A stretch of DNA of 64,000 bases from Congeria kusceri (taxonomy: Eukaryota; Mollusca; Bivalvia; Myida; Dreissenidae), in the NCBI GenBank assembly GCA_027627225.1, contig CM051030.1:6172501-6236500 (forward strand). Reading direction: 5' to 3'. The notes below the pieces were generated by a model. The model was not told the DNA's origin, made no database searches, and saw only the letters and a program-made list of their open reading frames with translations. The position numbers and the translations under genes are program-made. Each line of letters opens with the position of its first letter. Positions within the stretch are counted from its first letter, which is position 1. Of this stretch, positions 12,052-25,154 are shown in pieces.

Positions 12052-13160
12052 GTATTATGAAACGTTGTTGTTGTTGGTTACATTTTCATGACATGTGAAC
12101 ATTTCATAATGACAACAGTCGAATGGTGATTCAAGCAAAATGCATTACCATTTTATAAATAAATATATTATTCGATACTAGTATAAAATACATACAAGTA
12201 GCACAGATAAAAAAAGGCACTAGGTTACTGTAACGCCGAGTATTTTGTTACCAGACCTTATAGATACTGAAATCCAGATGGGCATAAAATGTGTTTTTGT
12301 AGTTTTGCATAAACTCACTATATGTATAGAACACGATCAAATACTGTCATTAACCTTATATTTCATTGAAAAATAGAAGTTGAATAAGCTCGCTTGAATT
12401 AGCTCGCACTTTCCTTGAACCTGATATTCCCAATTTAAAAATATCGCGACTTTACCGAATACAAGCACCTGATTCAAGTGTGCGCAAGCGCCACTCGACG
12501 AACCTAAACTGTCATGATTTTCCTAAATATAAACAGCGCTTCTTTAAAATAACTCGATGGGTTATAGCGTTTGCTGTCGCTATTAATTACAGGACGATAA
12601 AAAGGACGAAAACATTATAAAATCATAGTTTTGTAAGTAAATAAAAACGAACGTGTCTAATTTTTTTAATTTGTTCTATACGATTATTTAAGAAAAGCGT
12701 GTATCTTTGACAATTTTCATTCGTTTTTACGATTGGACTATCTGGAGTTCAGTTCCTTTATAGCTGAATGTTCTGCTGTAACGGTTCGACGGTGGCATTA
12801 ACTAGTATCTTTAAAACCACTCAAAACATTACAGTTGCTAATTTCAAAAACTAACCAGGAAAATTATATTATTTTTGAGCCAGAAACAGTCACGTGCACG
12901 AGCGATATGTAAAACACGTCAGGTTTATTTAATACCATTTTATGCCAAACAGTGATCATGCCAGAAGACTTGTTGCCAAAATTACCTTTAATTAACCGCG
13001 TCTCCTTTAGCATTATTTCTTTAACTGTTAACAACAAACTGAACCAAAAATATTAAATCACTATTTATTTAAAGAATATTTGTAACATTTTGCGTTTCTC
13101 ATCATATCCACAAGCAAGCACTTAAGTCGATGTTTTGAAGACGAACCGGTTCTTAAAAAC
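12052..13160. other. Unrecognised AT-rich non-coding stretch
   Basis: No ORF, RNA gene, inverted repeat or repeat family that I can support. Confidence 0.4.
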
Positions 13161-13166
13161 TCTGTA

Positions 13167-13395
13167 GGCGTAAAAAAAATAAGTTTTTTTAAGGCAACCC
13201 GACCTACCCCCGGACCCTAGAACATTTTCAATATTGTTGGCTTATTTTACTTTTTTTCCTAAGATTAAATGTTTTTTGGATTTATAAGTGTTTTGTTTTG
13301 ATAGCATCCACTTCAAAACAATGTTTTATTGTATTATAGACATGTTTGGAATATTCATTCACTTTTAGAACCTTCAAGTTGACCATTTACCAAAC
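13167..13395 (-). mobile_element. Partial copy of the AGGCGTAAAA MITE
   Basis: Reverse complement of the right two thirds of the element at 18006-18339. Shared phrases are AGGCGTAAAAAAAATA, GGCAACCCGACCTACCCC, TAAGTGTTTTGTTTTGATAG and TTGACCATTTACCAAA. The second terminal repeat is missing. Confidence 0.6.
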
Positions 13396-13561
13396 AACAC
13401 ATATAAATTTTTGACATGCTGTTTTTTCAATAGGTTATGTTCTCATCTTTCCAACAATGTATGGTGATATATTGGAAAGTAGCTTGGTCATGGTGAAAAG
13501 TGAGATCAAATTTTGAATATTTTATATGCAACAAAGAAGGAATTTATTTGCGCATGCGTAA

Positions 13562-15177
13562 CCTTTACTTTGCAGGCTACGTGTCAGGGAATCGATAAAT
13601 TACTGCGCTTCGCTCGCTGAGCGGTGAGGCTTCCTGTTATCGATGCTTCTCTCTGTGAATAGATGACAAGAAATAGATATGACTTAAAACACTTATAAAC
13701 AATAATAATAATAATCTGTTTAGTCCACATCTATAAGTGTATTTATGTTATGTCTATTCACATAAGTATGATAGACGTTCGTGCTGTTTACTGGTTAACT
13801 GCGTCTAACATCATACTGCGTAAGTTTAACAACATTGTATTGAGTCAGTACTTATAGCGGAGCGATCGTAACCACTCGATTGACGATTGTTATTGTTTTT
13901 GACGTATGCGTAAGAATTATGGAAAAGCATAAATTGTATTTTACAAATTATTATTTTTTATTTAAGTTGGTATTTACCACACATAGCGCTTGTGATAAAA
14001 AGCACTGAATATTGATACGGTTCATCGACTATATTAACCCGTTGTAGATTGACTTGTATGTATATAACTGTTTGCTTTTTAAATAGTTTGCACACAAATA
14101 TTTGCCTCCCACGAATTGCAAAACACAGTGGCCTGGATCTCCATCTTCAATTAGGTCAAATACCAGCTTATACGTATTTATTTTAAGTAGAGTGTGTAGT
14201 TATGGGTTATGAGATTTTTTTTGTAGAAATCATATAAATTACAGGTATTACTTCAATAAATGTTTCTTATAATAAAAATACTCTCATAATTCATTTGCTC
14301 TTAGTTTCTTTTCTCGCCAACAGTCTTTCTACGCTGTCAGCGTTTTGATTTTTAGACTGTTGGCGCAAGCCAACATGATCTAGTGGTTGTATTCATAAAT
14401 CGGTCTTGAGGGAACTACTTCTTTACTTTGCAGGCTACGAGTCAGTAAATCGATAAATTACTGCGCTTTGCTCGCTGAACAGTGAGGCTCCATGTTATCG
14501 ATCCTTCTTTGTATGAATAGATGACAAAAAATAGATCCGACTTTAACACTTAAAAACAACAATAATAATCCAGTTGGTCCACATCTACAATTCAATTCAT
14601 GTTATGTCTATTCACAGGTATGATAGCGTATCTGTTTGTGCTGTTTACTGGTTAACTGCTCATTATTGTGTAAGTTTAACACCAGTATATTGACTCAGTA
14701 CATATAGCAGAGCAATCGTAACCACTCGATTGACAATTGCTATTGGTTTTGAAACTGCATAAGAATTGTGGAAAAGCATTGTACTTCTAAAGATAGTTTT
14801 GCAAGTATTTTACTAATTTAACTTATTTTTAACTAAAGTATATAGCGCTTGTGATACAAAGCACTGAATAATGATGAGAATATCGCAGATAAATAGCATT
14901 GAATTAGACGCGTGCTATATAAGTTTTAATTTGCAAAAGACAGTGGCCTGTATCTCCATCTTCAATTAGGTAAAATACCAGCTTATACCAATTTATGTCA
15001 GTAGATTGTATAGTTATGAGTTTCCATATTTGTTTTGTAGAAATGATATAACAGACAGGTGACTTACTTCAATAAAAGTTCCTTATGATAAAAATACTCT
15101 CCTAATTCATTTGCTTTAGTTTCTTTTCTAGCCAACAGCATTTCTACGCTGTCAGCGTGTTGATTAAGAGTGAGATT
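13562..15177. repeat. Tandem duplication of a unit of about 0.86 kb (two diverged copies)
   Basis: Copy A starts CTTTACTTTGCAGGCTACGT near 13562 and copy B starts CTTTACTTTGCAGGCTACGA near 14421. Both continue with ATCGATAAATTACTGCGCTT, GAATAGATGACAA, GGTTAACTGC, CACTCGATTGAC and AGTGGCCTG. Both end in CTTTTCTMGCCAACAG...CTACGCTGTCAGCG. No coding frame is conserved between them. The terminal block is the reverse complement of part of the 163 bp satellite unit at 16100. Confidence 0.75.
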
Positions 15178-16099
15178 GTTTTAAGTGAGCATAAGGGCGT
15201 GATTTTACAGGAAGGGTGAGACTTGACAGATATTGAACACGCTATTTTACTGAAACAAGACATTAAGATTTATTCAGCTCGGGTGAGGGACCCATTTTGA
15301 CCTTCTTGTTTCCATTGTTTGTCATTATGTGTGTTCACTTAAGCAAAGTATAAAAATGAGCATGGTGGCGGCTACTTTTAATAGTGTATCAGGTTTATTG
15401 AATGTTACACAAAATGTATTAAAAAATATGAAAAACTACGTGTGAGAAATTTACATGTACTCCATGATCTAAAAGAACGTCGCTTCATACGCGACGTCGT
15501 CGTCTTTCATCTTTCCTTGCGGCATCTTTTATGTTCAAACTCATGGCCTTGGGAAATTATTTTTAAAACAGCTATCTAGCAAGCCTGCAATAGTTTCTGG
15601 TTCTTTCCAATGGGGATTCTCTATCTCCAAAATTTAACATAAATATAACTAACCGTTAAAGATGACCCATAACTGATCAAAATTTAATGACATCAGTTTT
15701 CAACGACATTTTGATCACAATTTAATGTTGAAATATTGGCTGGGTCATTTCTGAACGTTGAAAAAGGACCCGTGGGATCAATTTTCAACGGGGTCAATAT
15801 TTAATGTTACACCTGCATGATCCCATTTTCATTTATTATGTTAAGCTTTAATTAATATAGAAACTTTAAAAAAGTTAACTCATTTCAAGTTATAAATTTT
15901 AATTGCTACATGATCAAAACTTTGTAATTTCAGTTTATTCTATCTTGTTTTGTCTTAATTTAAGTATGGAATTATTGTTACGCATTTTAAAACAACTGTT
16001 TATTTTTCCTTTGTTTCTTTCATTAATTTCGACCATTATGTTGACGTTTTGCATTTAAAGAACTTGTTTTTGGATCAAAATATTTAGGCATAAAATCTT

Positions 16100-16751
16100 A
16101 TCTTTAATTAAACAATAATTGAAAGTATGTCTTCTGCTATAATGCTAAACTGACATGCATACTCTGAAATATCTCAATGAATATAACTTTACTGCTTTGT
16201 TATAAAAATCAAAAAGCTGACAACATAGAAAGACTGTTGGCGACAAAAGAAACTAAAAGCATATCTTTAATTAAACAATAATTGAAAGTATGTCTTCTGC
16301 TATAATGCTAAACTGACATGCATACTCTGAAATATCTCAATGAATATAACTTTAATGCTTTGTTATAAAAATCAAAACGCTGACAACATAGAAAGACTGT
16401 TGGCGACAAAAGAAACTAAAAGCATATCTTTAATTAAACAATAATTGAAAGTATGTCTTCTGCTATAATGCTAAACTGACATGCATACTCTGAAATATCT
16501 CAATGAATATAACTTTACTGCTTTGTTATAAAAATCAAAAAGCTGACAACATAGAAAGACTGTTGGCGACAAAAGAAACTAAAAGCATATCTTTAATTAA
16601 ACAATAATTGAAAGTATGTCTTCTGCTATAATGCTAAACTGACATGCATACTCTGAAATATCTCAATGAATATAACTTTACTGCTTTGTTATAAAAATAA
16701 AAAAGCTGACAACATAGAAAGACTGTTGGCGACAAAAGAAACTAAAAGCAT
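16100..16751. repeat. 163 bp satellite, four near-identical tandem copies
   Basis: ATCTTTAATTAAACAATAAT starts at 16100, 16263, 16426 and 16589, a spacing of exactly 163 bp. Units differ by only a few bases (for example ACTTTACTG/ACTTTAATG and AAAAAGC/AAAACGC). Each ends with GCTGACAACATAGAAAGACT then GTTGGCGACAAAAGAAACTA, the inverse of the block ending the 0.86 kb duplicates at about 14310-14360 and 15115-15170. Confidence 0.9.
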
Positions 16752-18005
16752 GTAAATTATGAGTGTAGTTTTGCTCAAAAATAAATATTGTTTTGAATGA
16801 AGCTAAATTTCCCACCTTCGAACTTAATAGACCGATCCGGCTTTTGCCACGGACAGTTTAAACTCCTCCCCAGCTATTGTTAAAGGATTAATTTCCATTC
16901 ATCGAAAATCACAAACATTACCACGTGCACTTTGGAATATCACAAACAAATTCCAATTGCTCTTTTGTATGAAAACGTATAATTGCTAAACACGTGATAT
17001 CCAAGCGCGATGATGGGTTAATATTGCAGATTATATAATGTGATAGACATTTGTGGGAGCATCTGTAATGTTGCTTCTGATTCAGTAGTATACGATATCA
17101 TAATAAAAACTAATTTGTAAGAAAAGGACACATATTGTTTTCGAACTAATTATCTTACGCAAGCGGAATTATATACATGCCAGTTTACAAGTCAATTTGC
17201 AACGGGCCAGAATAACCGACGAAGCGTAGTAGTTAGGAGCACCGATTGTTAGTGCTTTTTAGCCTACTGAGTCAAAAGTAGGTCATACGATGCAAGTTCT
17301 GCAGTTTCCATACTACAGTTTAACATTTATAAATTGCAGTAATGTGTTGTCAAAATATTCAGAATGAGAATCGGTAACAAGAAAAAACAAAAACTTTTGC
17401 AACGAGTAAAAAATAACCGAGGTAGCGCATTAATTTGGTGGGCTTATTCCAGGACACTCAGGTGAATATTTCGGTTACAAACACGTAAATAGCGAAAGTA
17501 GGATGTCATTAGTTTTAAGTTACATTTTTAATACATATATTTTTTTAGAAATTGTAATTGTAATAAATCACACGATACACACATTGTTGAAATGTAAGAA
17601 AACAGGTGTGATATTTTGCTGTTTTGAAAAAGGACCCTTTCTGGTTTGGATTAACTGACTAATAGCCTACATAGAAAAGAAGTAGTTTTCCGCGATACCT
17701 GTTTTAAAAATTACCCTCTCAAAAGATCGTCTGACAAACAAGGGGGCGTTTATTATTTTTATGCGATAAAGTTGAAAATGCTCCATATTTCCGACCGGGA
17801 TTCTATTCATTACTATAGGAAATAGGGTGATGTTACGAAAGTTACGAAAGTGTTAATTCCCCGGCCTAAATTTTAAAATAAAATAAAATAAATAGTACCA
17901 TGTTAAATTCTCTTTTCAAATCCGTTTGTACTTTTCTGAGAGCAAAAAGAAGTTGCAGCAAATAATATTTAAAGCTCTCTATCAATTCAATGTAAATTTT
18001 ACTTT
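16752..18005. other. Unrecognised non-coding stretch
   Basis: No gene supported. Short direct repeats GTTACGAAA at about 17833-17850 and an AAAAT run near 17875-17890 are the only structures noticed. Confidence 0.4.
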
Positions 18006-18339
18006 AGGCGTAAAAAAAATGTTTGTTTCAGGTAACATGCACCAAAAAATTAGGGTAGGTAGGTCGGGATTTTTTTTTTTTTTTTTTTTTGGTAAATTGT
18101 TGACTTGATGATTCTAAAACTGAATAAATATTCAAAACGTATCAGTAATATCCTTAAACATTGTTTATAAGTGGATACTATCAAAACAAAACACTTATTT
18201 ATCCAAAAACACATTTACTTATTGAAAAAGGTAAATAAACCAAAAATTAATCGGATAAACCCAATAAAATGTTCTATGGTCGGGGCATTTTTTTAGGGTA
18301 GGTCGGGTTGCCTGAAACAAACATATTTTTTTTACGCCT
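18006..18339. mobile_element. MITE with roughly 30 bp terminal inverted repeats (AGGCGTAAAA family)
   Basis: The left end AGGCGTAAAAAAAATGTTTG and the right end ATTTTTTTTACGCCT are inverse. Pairing continues inward through GTTTGTTTCAGG against CCTGAAACAAAC. The 334 bp interior is non-coding and contains a T21-22 run. Superfamily not assigned. Confidence 0.65.
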
Positions 18340-20230
18340 TAGAAGTATCGATTTAAGCGCCGCGCTTAGAAGCGACATTTTACCTGACACAGATACATGG
18401 TAAAACTAATATTTAAAAGACACAATACTAAGATAAGTTCTTTTCAAAATGCCTAAAATTAATGAAATTTTTAAAAGATGTAAATCAGGTCAAGTTTAAT
18501 GCGAGTTAGCTCGTAGATGAGCTCGTAGTTGAAAATGTAAATATATAAAACATTATTTATAAAAAAAGTTAATAATATGCCTAATTACAATAATTTCGTG
18601 GGTTACCATAATTTCGTGGCTATTTAAAACTTATAGAATTTTCGCTCGTGCATCCGAAAACATTGTCCGAATTACTATAACTGTTAAGTGGATTGTATAT
18701 TTTTGCAGTATCTGAAAAAGAAATCCTATTAAATGTCAACCAGTAAGTGACTTGGTCATTTAAATCACCAATTAATGACATTAAGTACACAAACTATTCA
18801 CTATCGTACACCTATTTTGGAATTAAATTCATGAAATTTCGTTCTAAAAAATTGTATATTTAGTACAGTTTTCCAAGAATAATTGCATGTATGATTATCT
18901 CCCTTGTGTTTATTTTTCACTGGAATTTTGCTATTGTCGGTAAAAAAAATTTACATAAACACTCCCCTTTCCCTAAATTTGGCTGACATTTTCAAACTTT
19001 TAACTTTAAGTTAGCATTCCTACCCACAAATCGCTGCGTGCAATTTCATCATTTATTTAATATTTACGAACAAAGACTAACATAATAGAAATATTTATAG
19101 ATTCATGAAGCCTTAAGTTAAACCTGCACAAGCAAAATTGAACAAGTGTGTAGATTTCGTCAGTCCTATATTGTTTCCTTTTAAAAAATATGATAAGGAC
19201 TGTGTATCTATAATGATAAAATTTTCAAAAATACTAGTTTTCATTTAGTTTTTGTTCTTTGATCAGCACAGGCTCCAGCACAAACAAAGTGAAACTAAAT
19301 TGATGCTGTAAACACTCTTTTCCAACCAAAGTAGGCCAGCCAATCAGAACTCACGAAATTATGAGAAGCTTCCAGACGATATAGATCAGAACGGTCAGGT
19401 ACAATAACATAACGTATACATGAAATAGCAACAAAAATCGGTATTTTAATTACTTTGTTTGCAAAGAGCACATTGCAAATTTTGTTTTATCCAACTCAGA
19501 GGTGAGATAACAGAATGTACTAACGCGCATGCACCACACTCGTAAATAAGACCCACGAAATTAGGGTGACACGGCATATATTACACATAATAAAGGCAAT
19601 GACTGAATCACTTGTAAAATAAAAAAAAATCAGTTACATAACTTCTTGGGTATACGTATTACATGTATATTTAATGTTGCAGGTAATAATCTCATATTTA
19701 CATCTGTCCGTTAGTTAAACATCATGTGTCATTTGTCATTTGAAACAAAGAAGGGGCATATTTAAATTATATACAGGAAGATAACATTCCTTATCGTATG
19801 CTTTTTGTTCATGGAGGGTCACGTGATACGGCTGGCTCCGAAATATATATAGAAATCTTTCAGACGAAAGTCATTTGAGCACCGTTGCACACCACCAACA
19901 TTGGTGATAGTACATTACGAACTTTAAAAAATAAAAACTTGATATTTTATGCTAATTAGTTTTTTTTAAACATTTCTTCCTTATGCGATCACCTCTTGTG
20001 TTTTACTTGTACATTTGCAAAAAATTCCTCGCGTCTTTGATGTAACGCTGGTTAAGCCATTCGATTCGCCACAAATGAAGCTTCGGGTTTGTGTTAATAA
20101 AAAAATACACATTTAAGAGGCGTATCGATAGCTAAAACGGTATAATATTTCAAAAAAAAAATAATTTTAAGAAGTGTTTATTAAATGATTGCTAAGCACA
20201 TACGTCTAGTTTTTATAAACAACAGTAAAC
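18340..20230. other. Unrecognised AT-rich stretch; inverted AATTTCGTGGGT pair and a promoter-like site
   Basis: AATTTCGTGGGT near 18592 recurs inverted as ACCCACGAAATT near 19550, possibly the ends of an old inverted-repeat element. TATATATAG near 19845 lies shortly after GGGTCACGTGATACG, as in a TATA promoter with an E-box-like CACGTG, but no coding exon follows within view. Confidence 0.35.
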
Positions 20231-22656
20231 TATTTATAATTATTAAAAGTGGTCGCCGTGACACTTCTTTGTCATTGAAGTGCGCGATTTTGTAGGCGTT
20301 AGTTAGAATCCTGCTGGGCCGTATCGAAAAACAATTTGTTTGGCATTGTTTATGTTTTTACCTAACGAATCTATCAATATATTATTGCTACGAAAATATA
20401 TTGGTTAAAAATGGGAATATACCTTGTTCTAATACGAGTGTATATTTACGGGAAATACCGTCGACAGTCCCCTTTAAGGTTGTAACAGATTTATTTCATC
20501 CAGGTTAGTAAATTTACATGGTATTACGTGAAAAATTAGTCAGCTTGCTCGATGATACCAAATGTTTAATTTAGCACAGAAGGTTTCGTCAAGTTTCACA
20601 AATACATACAAAACCAGTGTAAACAAACTATTTGCAATCAACGACATGATTATTTGAAGCCTTACAGAAATGCTGCCTGGATAAAGAACACGGTATATTA
20701 GATGACAATGTCCATTGTTGATGTGAAACTCGGAAAGCAGGTGGACCAGCATATCTATGACACCCGCTCGCGCAAAGCAGTGTTAAATTGAAAAATTTGC
20801 TGATAGTACTGTAATATCCATTTATGTTCGATAGCTTGCTGTAGGGCACTCATCTATTTGTATGACACAACTAATGAAAAGGGGACGCATCTGCATACTG
20901 TTCATGTATTGCTTTTGTAAAACATAGTTTCCTTTTGAATTTTAATATAAATAATGTCATACAAACGACTGTCAACACGTATTAACTTATCTAGAATGTT
21001 TGTTCTGCCCAAATATATCCTTGATTCGTTAAAACATGGTGAACACTTGGCGTGACATTTTTCCATGTATGGCATTATTAAAATTGTCTGAAACCACAGG
21101 TTGGATTTCAAAATACTTTCTCTCAAATAGTTCTTTGTTGGCCCTCTTCAAAATTCATTCAAATGATTCGTAAACAAACATGAATGCCAAGGGTTTGGAC
21201 AATTTTATTCATATGGCTGTATAGACAGTGTGTAAGTGTGTCGAAACTGGTACATTAGTAATATTATTTATTACTGAGAGAATTCAAATAGTTTATTGCA
21301 TTCAACATAATACAATTTTTATAGCAAACATTATAACAAAGACTTGGTAGAAAAAAAAAACAGCAATGAAATAATACATTACATTACATAACTTTTACCT
21401 TCAGTTAACATAGGAGCAGCCAATACAATTTGATTCGCTGCATGTATTAAAAACTGTACCCAAAATACTGTGTTAAATAAATAAATACAACATTGGTTGT
21501 AGCACACATTTTATTAATATTTGCCACTAAAAATGTGACAAAGTATCTTGGTTCGCGGCCCAAATTGCTGCATCGTCCTGTTGACTGCCATTTTGATACT
21601 TTACTTTTATGAGTATGTGTCCATTTTCTCTGGTTACGGTTTCAAGTATATAGTATCGCTCCGAAGGATAAATCTGCTTACTCCAACAACAATTATAATT
21701 GTCTTTTTAGGTCACAATTTTAAAGGGACTTTTTTCAAAATCTGACAAATTGACTATTGCCTTTTTGTCTGAGACAATTATAATGTTATACACAGACAAT
21801 ATTGAATAAACCTATATTAATATTTGTATAGCATGATATGCCGTTTAAATCATTACTGTTTTAAATCTTAATACATGTACAACACCAGAATATCATGTAT
21901 GTGCGAACGTTATTTAGTGCCTTGTGCCTTGTGCACAAATTATATTTTAAAAGTTTGGACAACCACATCAAGTTGCGAGAAAACACGTTGGTGTTTTGCA
22001 TACTTGGTAATATAATTAAACTTTAAACAGCCAGCAACAATCTCTCGAAAGAGCTCTTTGATGCTAAATCTGTGAATAAACAAAATTACTGTATACAATG
22101 AAAAGCGTTGTTTGTTTGTTACCCGTTTTATCCTCTGAGACGTAAACTGAGGGACTCAGTTTTTGATTCCATCAGGTCCCATCAAATATTTATAGAAGCT
22201 GGACTATATTGACACTTTCATGTATGTTCTGCAGGCCAACAATGTCACATTTATGTCACATTTATGTACACAATTACACAGTGTGTAAAAAGTATTTTTA
22301 AAATGTTAAGCAACTCTAATTATAGCTTGACTTTTATTGTAGCAAACAATAGAAAAGTACACGAGTGAGGCAATTGTGTGCTATTGTGTCATTGTATAAG
22401 CAATATATTCCTTTTAAACATGTACTATTAATACACACCAAGCCAGTCTGTCATATGTTATTTTTTTTAAAGATAATACAAAATTCTACTGCCCCACGTA
22501 GTGTACACATCTGGTTCACAGATTTTCCTCTTTTTGAAAAGCGTCATAAAATGTCGTTATTGCAAGAAACCAACGCATCTAAAATATTGAAACATGACTA
22601 TAAAGACAATGTTTAATTAGAGTTGTTCACATATTTAAATAAATTGTAAAAATACA

Positions 22657-22951
22657 TATGAGGCGTGTCGTGGGAAAACCGGGCTTAATGCATGTGCGTA
22701 AAGTGTCGTCCCGGATTAGCCTGTGCAGTCCGCACAGGCTAATCCAGGACGGCACCTTCCGCCGAGAGTGCTTTTATGTGTAGAAGAGACTTCCTTGAAA
22801 CAGAAAATACCATAAACGCGGAAAGTTCCGTCCTGGATTAGCCTGTGCGGACTGCACCATGCTAATCCGGGTGCGGTCTGCACCGGCTAATCCGGGACGA
22901 CACTTAACGCACATGCATTAAGCCCGGTTTTCCCATGACATGCCTTATATG
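22657..22951. mobile_element. Bivalve-type MITE with long terminal inverted repeats, copy in left duplicate
   Basis: Left end GGCGTGTCGTGGGAAAACCG, then GGGCTTAATGCATGTGCGTA and AGTGTCGTCCCGGATTAGCC, pairs with the inverse at the right end over about 60 bp. Internal GGATTAGCCTGTGC/GCACAGGCTAATCC palindromes recur. Non-coding. The corresponding copy in the right duplicate is at 34264-34447. Confidence 0.8.
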
Positions 22952-23149
22952 TATGCCATTAAGCGTGTAAACTAGAAAACTAAAGCATCTCAACTACTGA
23001 GTTCAAGAATAATCGAAAAAAGAAACATTAAAATGATGCCTTCATCGGGGCTAGTACCTACGACCTTCTATACTTGAAATATGTGACCAAAAAATGAAAC
23101 ATGTCAATTCGCCAATCTGTAAATAGGTCCCACCAAAAAGAAACAAAAA

Positions 23150-23232
23150 TCGTGCCTTTGCCGCACCTCGAACACATGACATCCAGATTATTGTCTGTCG
23201 TGCTAACCACAGGGCCAAGTGGACTGAGTACA
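23150..23232 (-). tRNA. tRNA-like fragment (SINE or pseudo-tRNA), left duplicate
   Basis: On the minus strand TGGCCCTGTGGTTAGCACGA resembles box A, and GTGTTCGAGGTGC resembles box B. The acceptor ends do not pair cleanly. The duplicate is at about 34632-34708. Another box A/B-like pair (GCCAGTGGTTAGCAGTG and AGGTTTGAGTCC) lies on the plus strand at about 24433-24495 and 35912-35974. Confidence 0.3.
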
Positions 23233-25154
23233 CATGCACATGCATTTTAACCTTACATTAGTGATATACATGCTTTTTAAAATATCGTCCGAAAGCGATA
23301 CAGAATATCTTGTTTTATATTTTCCACATTAATTATTATGTTTTTAATAAAAACATCTTTTCAGTTTACTTCGGGTTTGTCTGTAAATGTTTTGGAAATT
23401 GCTTAACGCGTGACGTTATTAAACACGAATACGAGGTATTAATAAATTGCTTTCAATGCGTATTAGCATAACGATCGCGTTATAACCCATTTCACATTGA
23501 AATTTGAAAATTATAATAAATTGTAATTCGAATCTGTTCCCATCCTCTTTAATCTTAATTTACATAAATTATTTTGAAATGACAATCGGTCATGTCTTGG
23601 CATAAGTTGTTTTAAATACTAAATTTAAATAGAGCTAGCGAATTGTGGTATTAGGCGATGAAATAACAATTTAAACGCCAATTTAAAAACGCACTACCCA
23701 TATGCATTTAACGGCCAGGGCCCAGTTGCTGAAAACGTTAATGGCCAGTAAAGCTAACAGCCTTTAACTTTTGGGTGAAGTTATTGTTGTAAATTTTTAA
23801 AGTTAAACATTTAAACAGTGAGTTTATTCTAATAACTTAGTATGCTAGAATAATATTCAAATGTTAGTAATATTAATTTTATTTCGATCTAAAGGTAACA
23901 TACCGTTAGCTTAAATGGCAGTTAAAGTTTTGAGCAACTAGGCCCAGAATGTTATGTTTTTGCAGGCGAATTGTTTCTGTGTCTCAATGTTTGTATGATA
24001 TCTTATGATATCCTTTTTTTTCAAACGTGTTAAACAATGTTACATTTGGCATTTAAGTTAATACAAAATTAAATGTCGGATTTGTTATTAAGTATTTGTT
24101 TTTTACAAAGGAAATATATATGTATATCTGCGTTAACATAATTATATATACATTATGTATTTCATTTCATATTAAACTAATGTTATGCAGAAATCAATAC
24201 ATTTACCATTAGTTTATCCTTCTCATATTACAGCATTTCTGTTTTTTTTTTACTATTATTTTCTGAAAAAAAAACGTGTCGTAAATGAAATTTCAACAAT
24301 TGAAATGAATAATTATATAAAGCGGTTGTATTGCAAAACGATTTAATATGAACATTACCTCTGTAATGTCTGTTTATTTCATTAAGATACGTGAGTCACG
24401 TGCGATAAAAAATTGAATGAATACCAATATGTCTTGCCAGTGGTTAGCAGTGTTGAGTTTTCACTTAGAAGTCTTAGGTTTGAGTCCACGTTAAGGTCCA
24501 AGTTTTCTCTTTTCTATGCTTTTTCTCGATACAATCTTTGCGTTATTTAGTCAAAATACTAAAGTTTTCGCATTTAAAACATCGTATGACATTTAAAAAA
24601 AATACAAACAACTGTAAACAGATTCTTTTAAAGCAAACAATTCTGTTTATTACATGCCTTTTTACTAAGTTATTCATGACAGTTACAATGATTTGAGAAA
24701 GGCAAAGCGCATGATGGGATGCGATAACTAGTATGTTGAATTCTAGAGAAGTCAAATCAATACTTGCAAATATAGGTAAAATAGCTTTGCCTTAGTTGCG
24801 TTGTTTGCTAAAACTGTCATCTCCAGTTAAGTGTGTAACCACTTACTAGTATATCCGTGGTCTTTCATGAACGACAGAATTTCGTCTCTGTGCTGATCTG
24901 TTTTTATGGTGAACACATCAATGTTAATATTGTTCCAGTCTATGGACTTTAGAATGTACAATTCCGCGCCTTCTACATCCAATGAGAAGTAATCCACCTT
25001 TCTTGTTCCAATAACATTAAGAATGTCTAACAAAGAGTAACACTGCACTGTGACAGATTCATTATAATGATTGTCATTGCGAAACTCTGCCCTTGCGTTA
25101 CTGATTCTGTTTCTGTGCCGGGTAGCTATGAGCGCATCTGCACTAGAAATCATC

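Noticed and set aside
16100..16751. CRISPR-like array
   Set aside because: Units are directly adjacent 163 bp repeats without unique spacers, in an animal genome.
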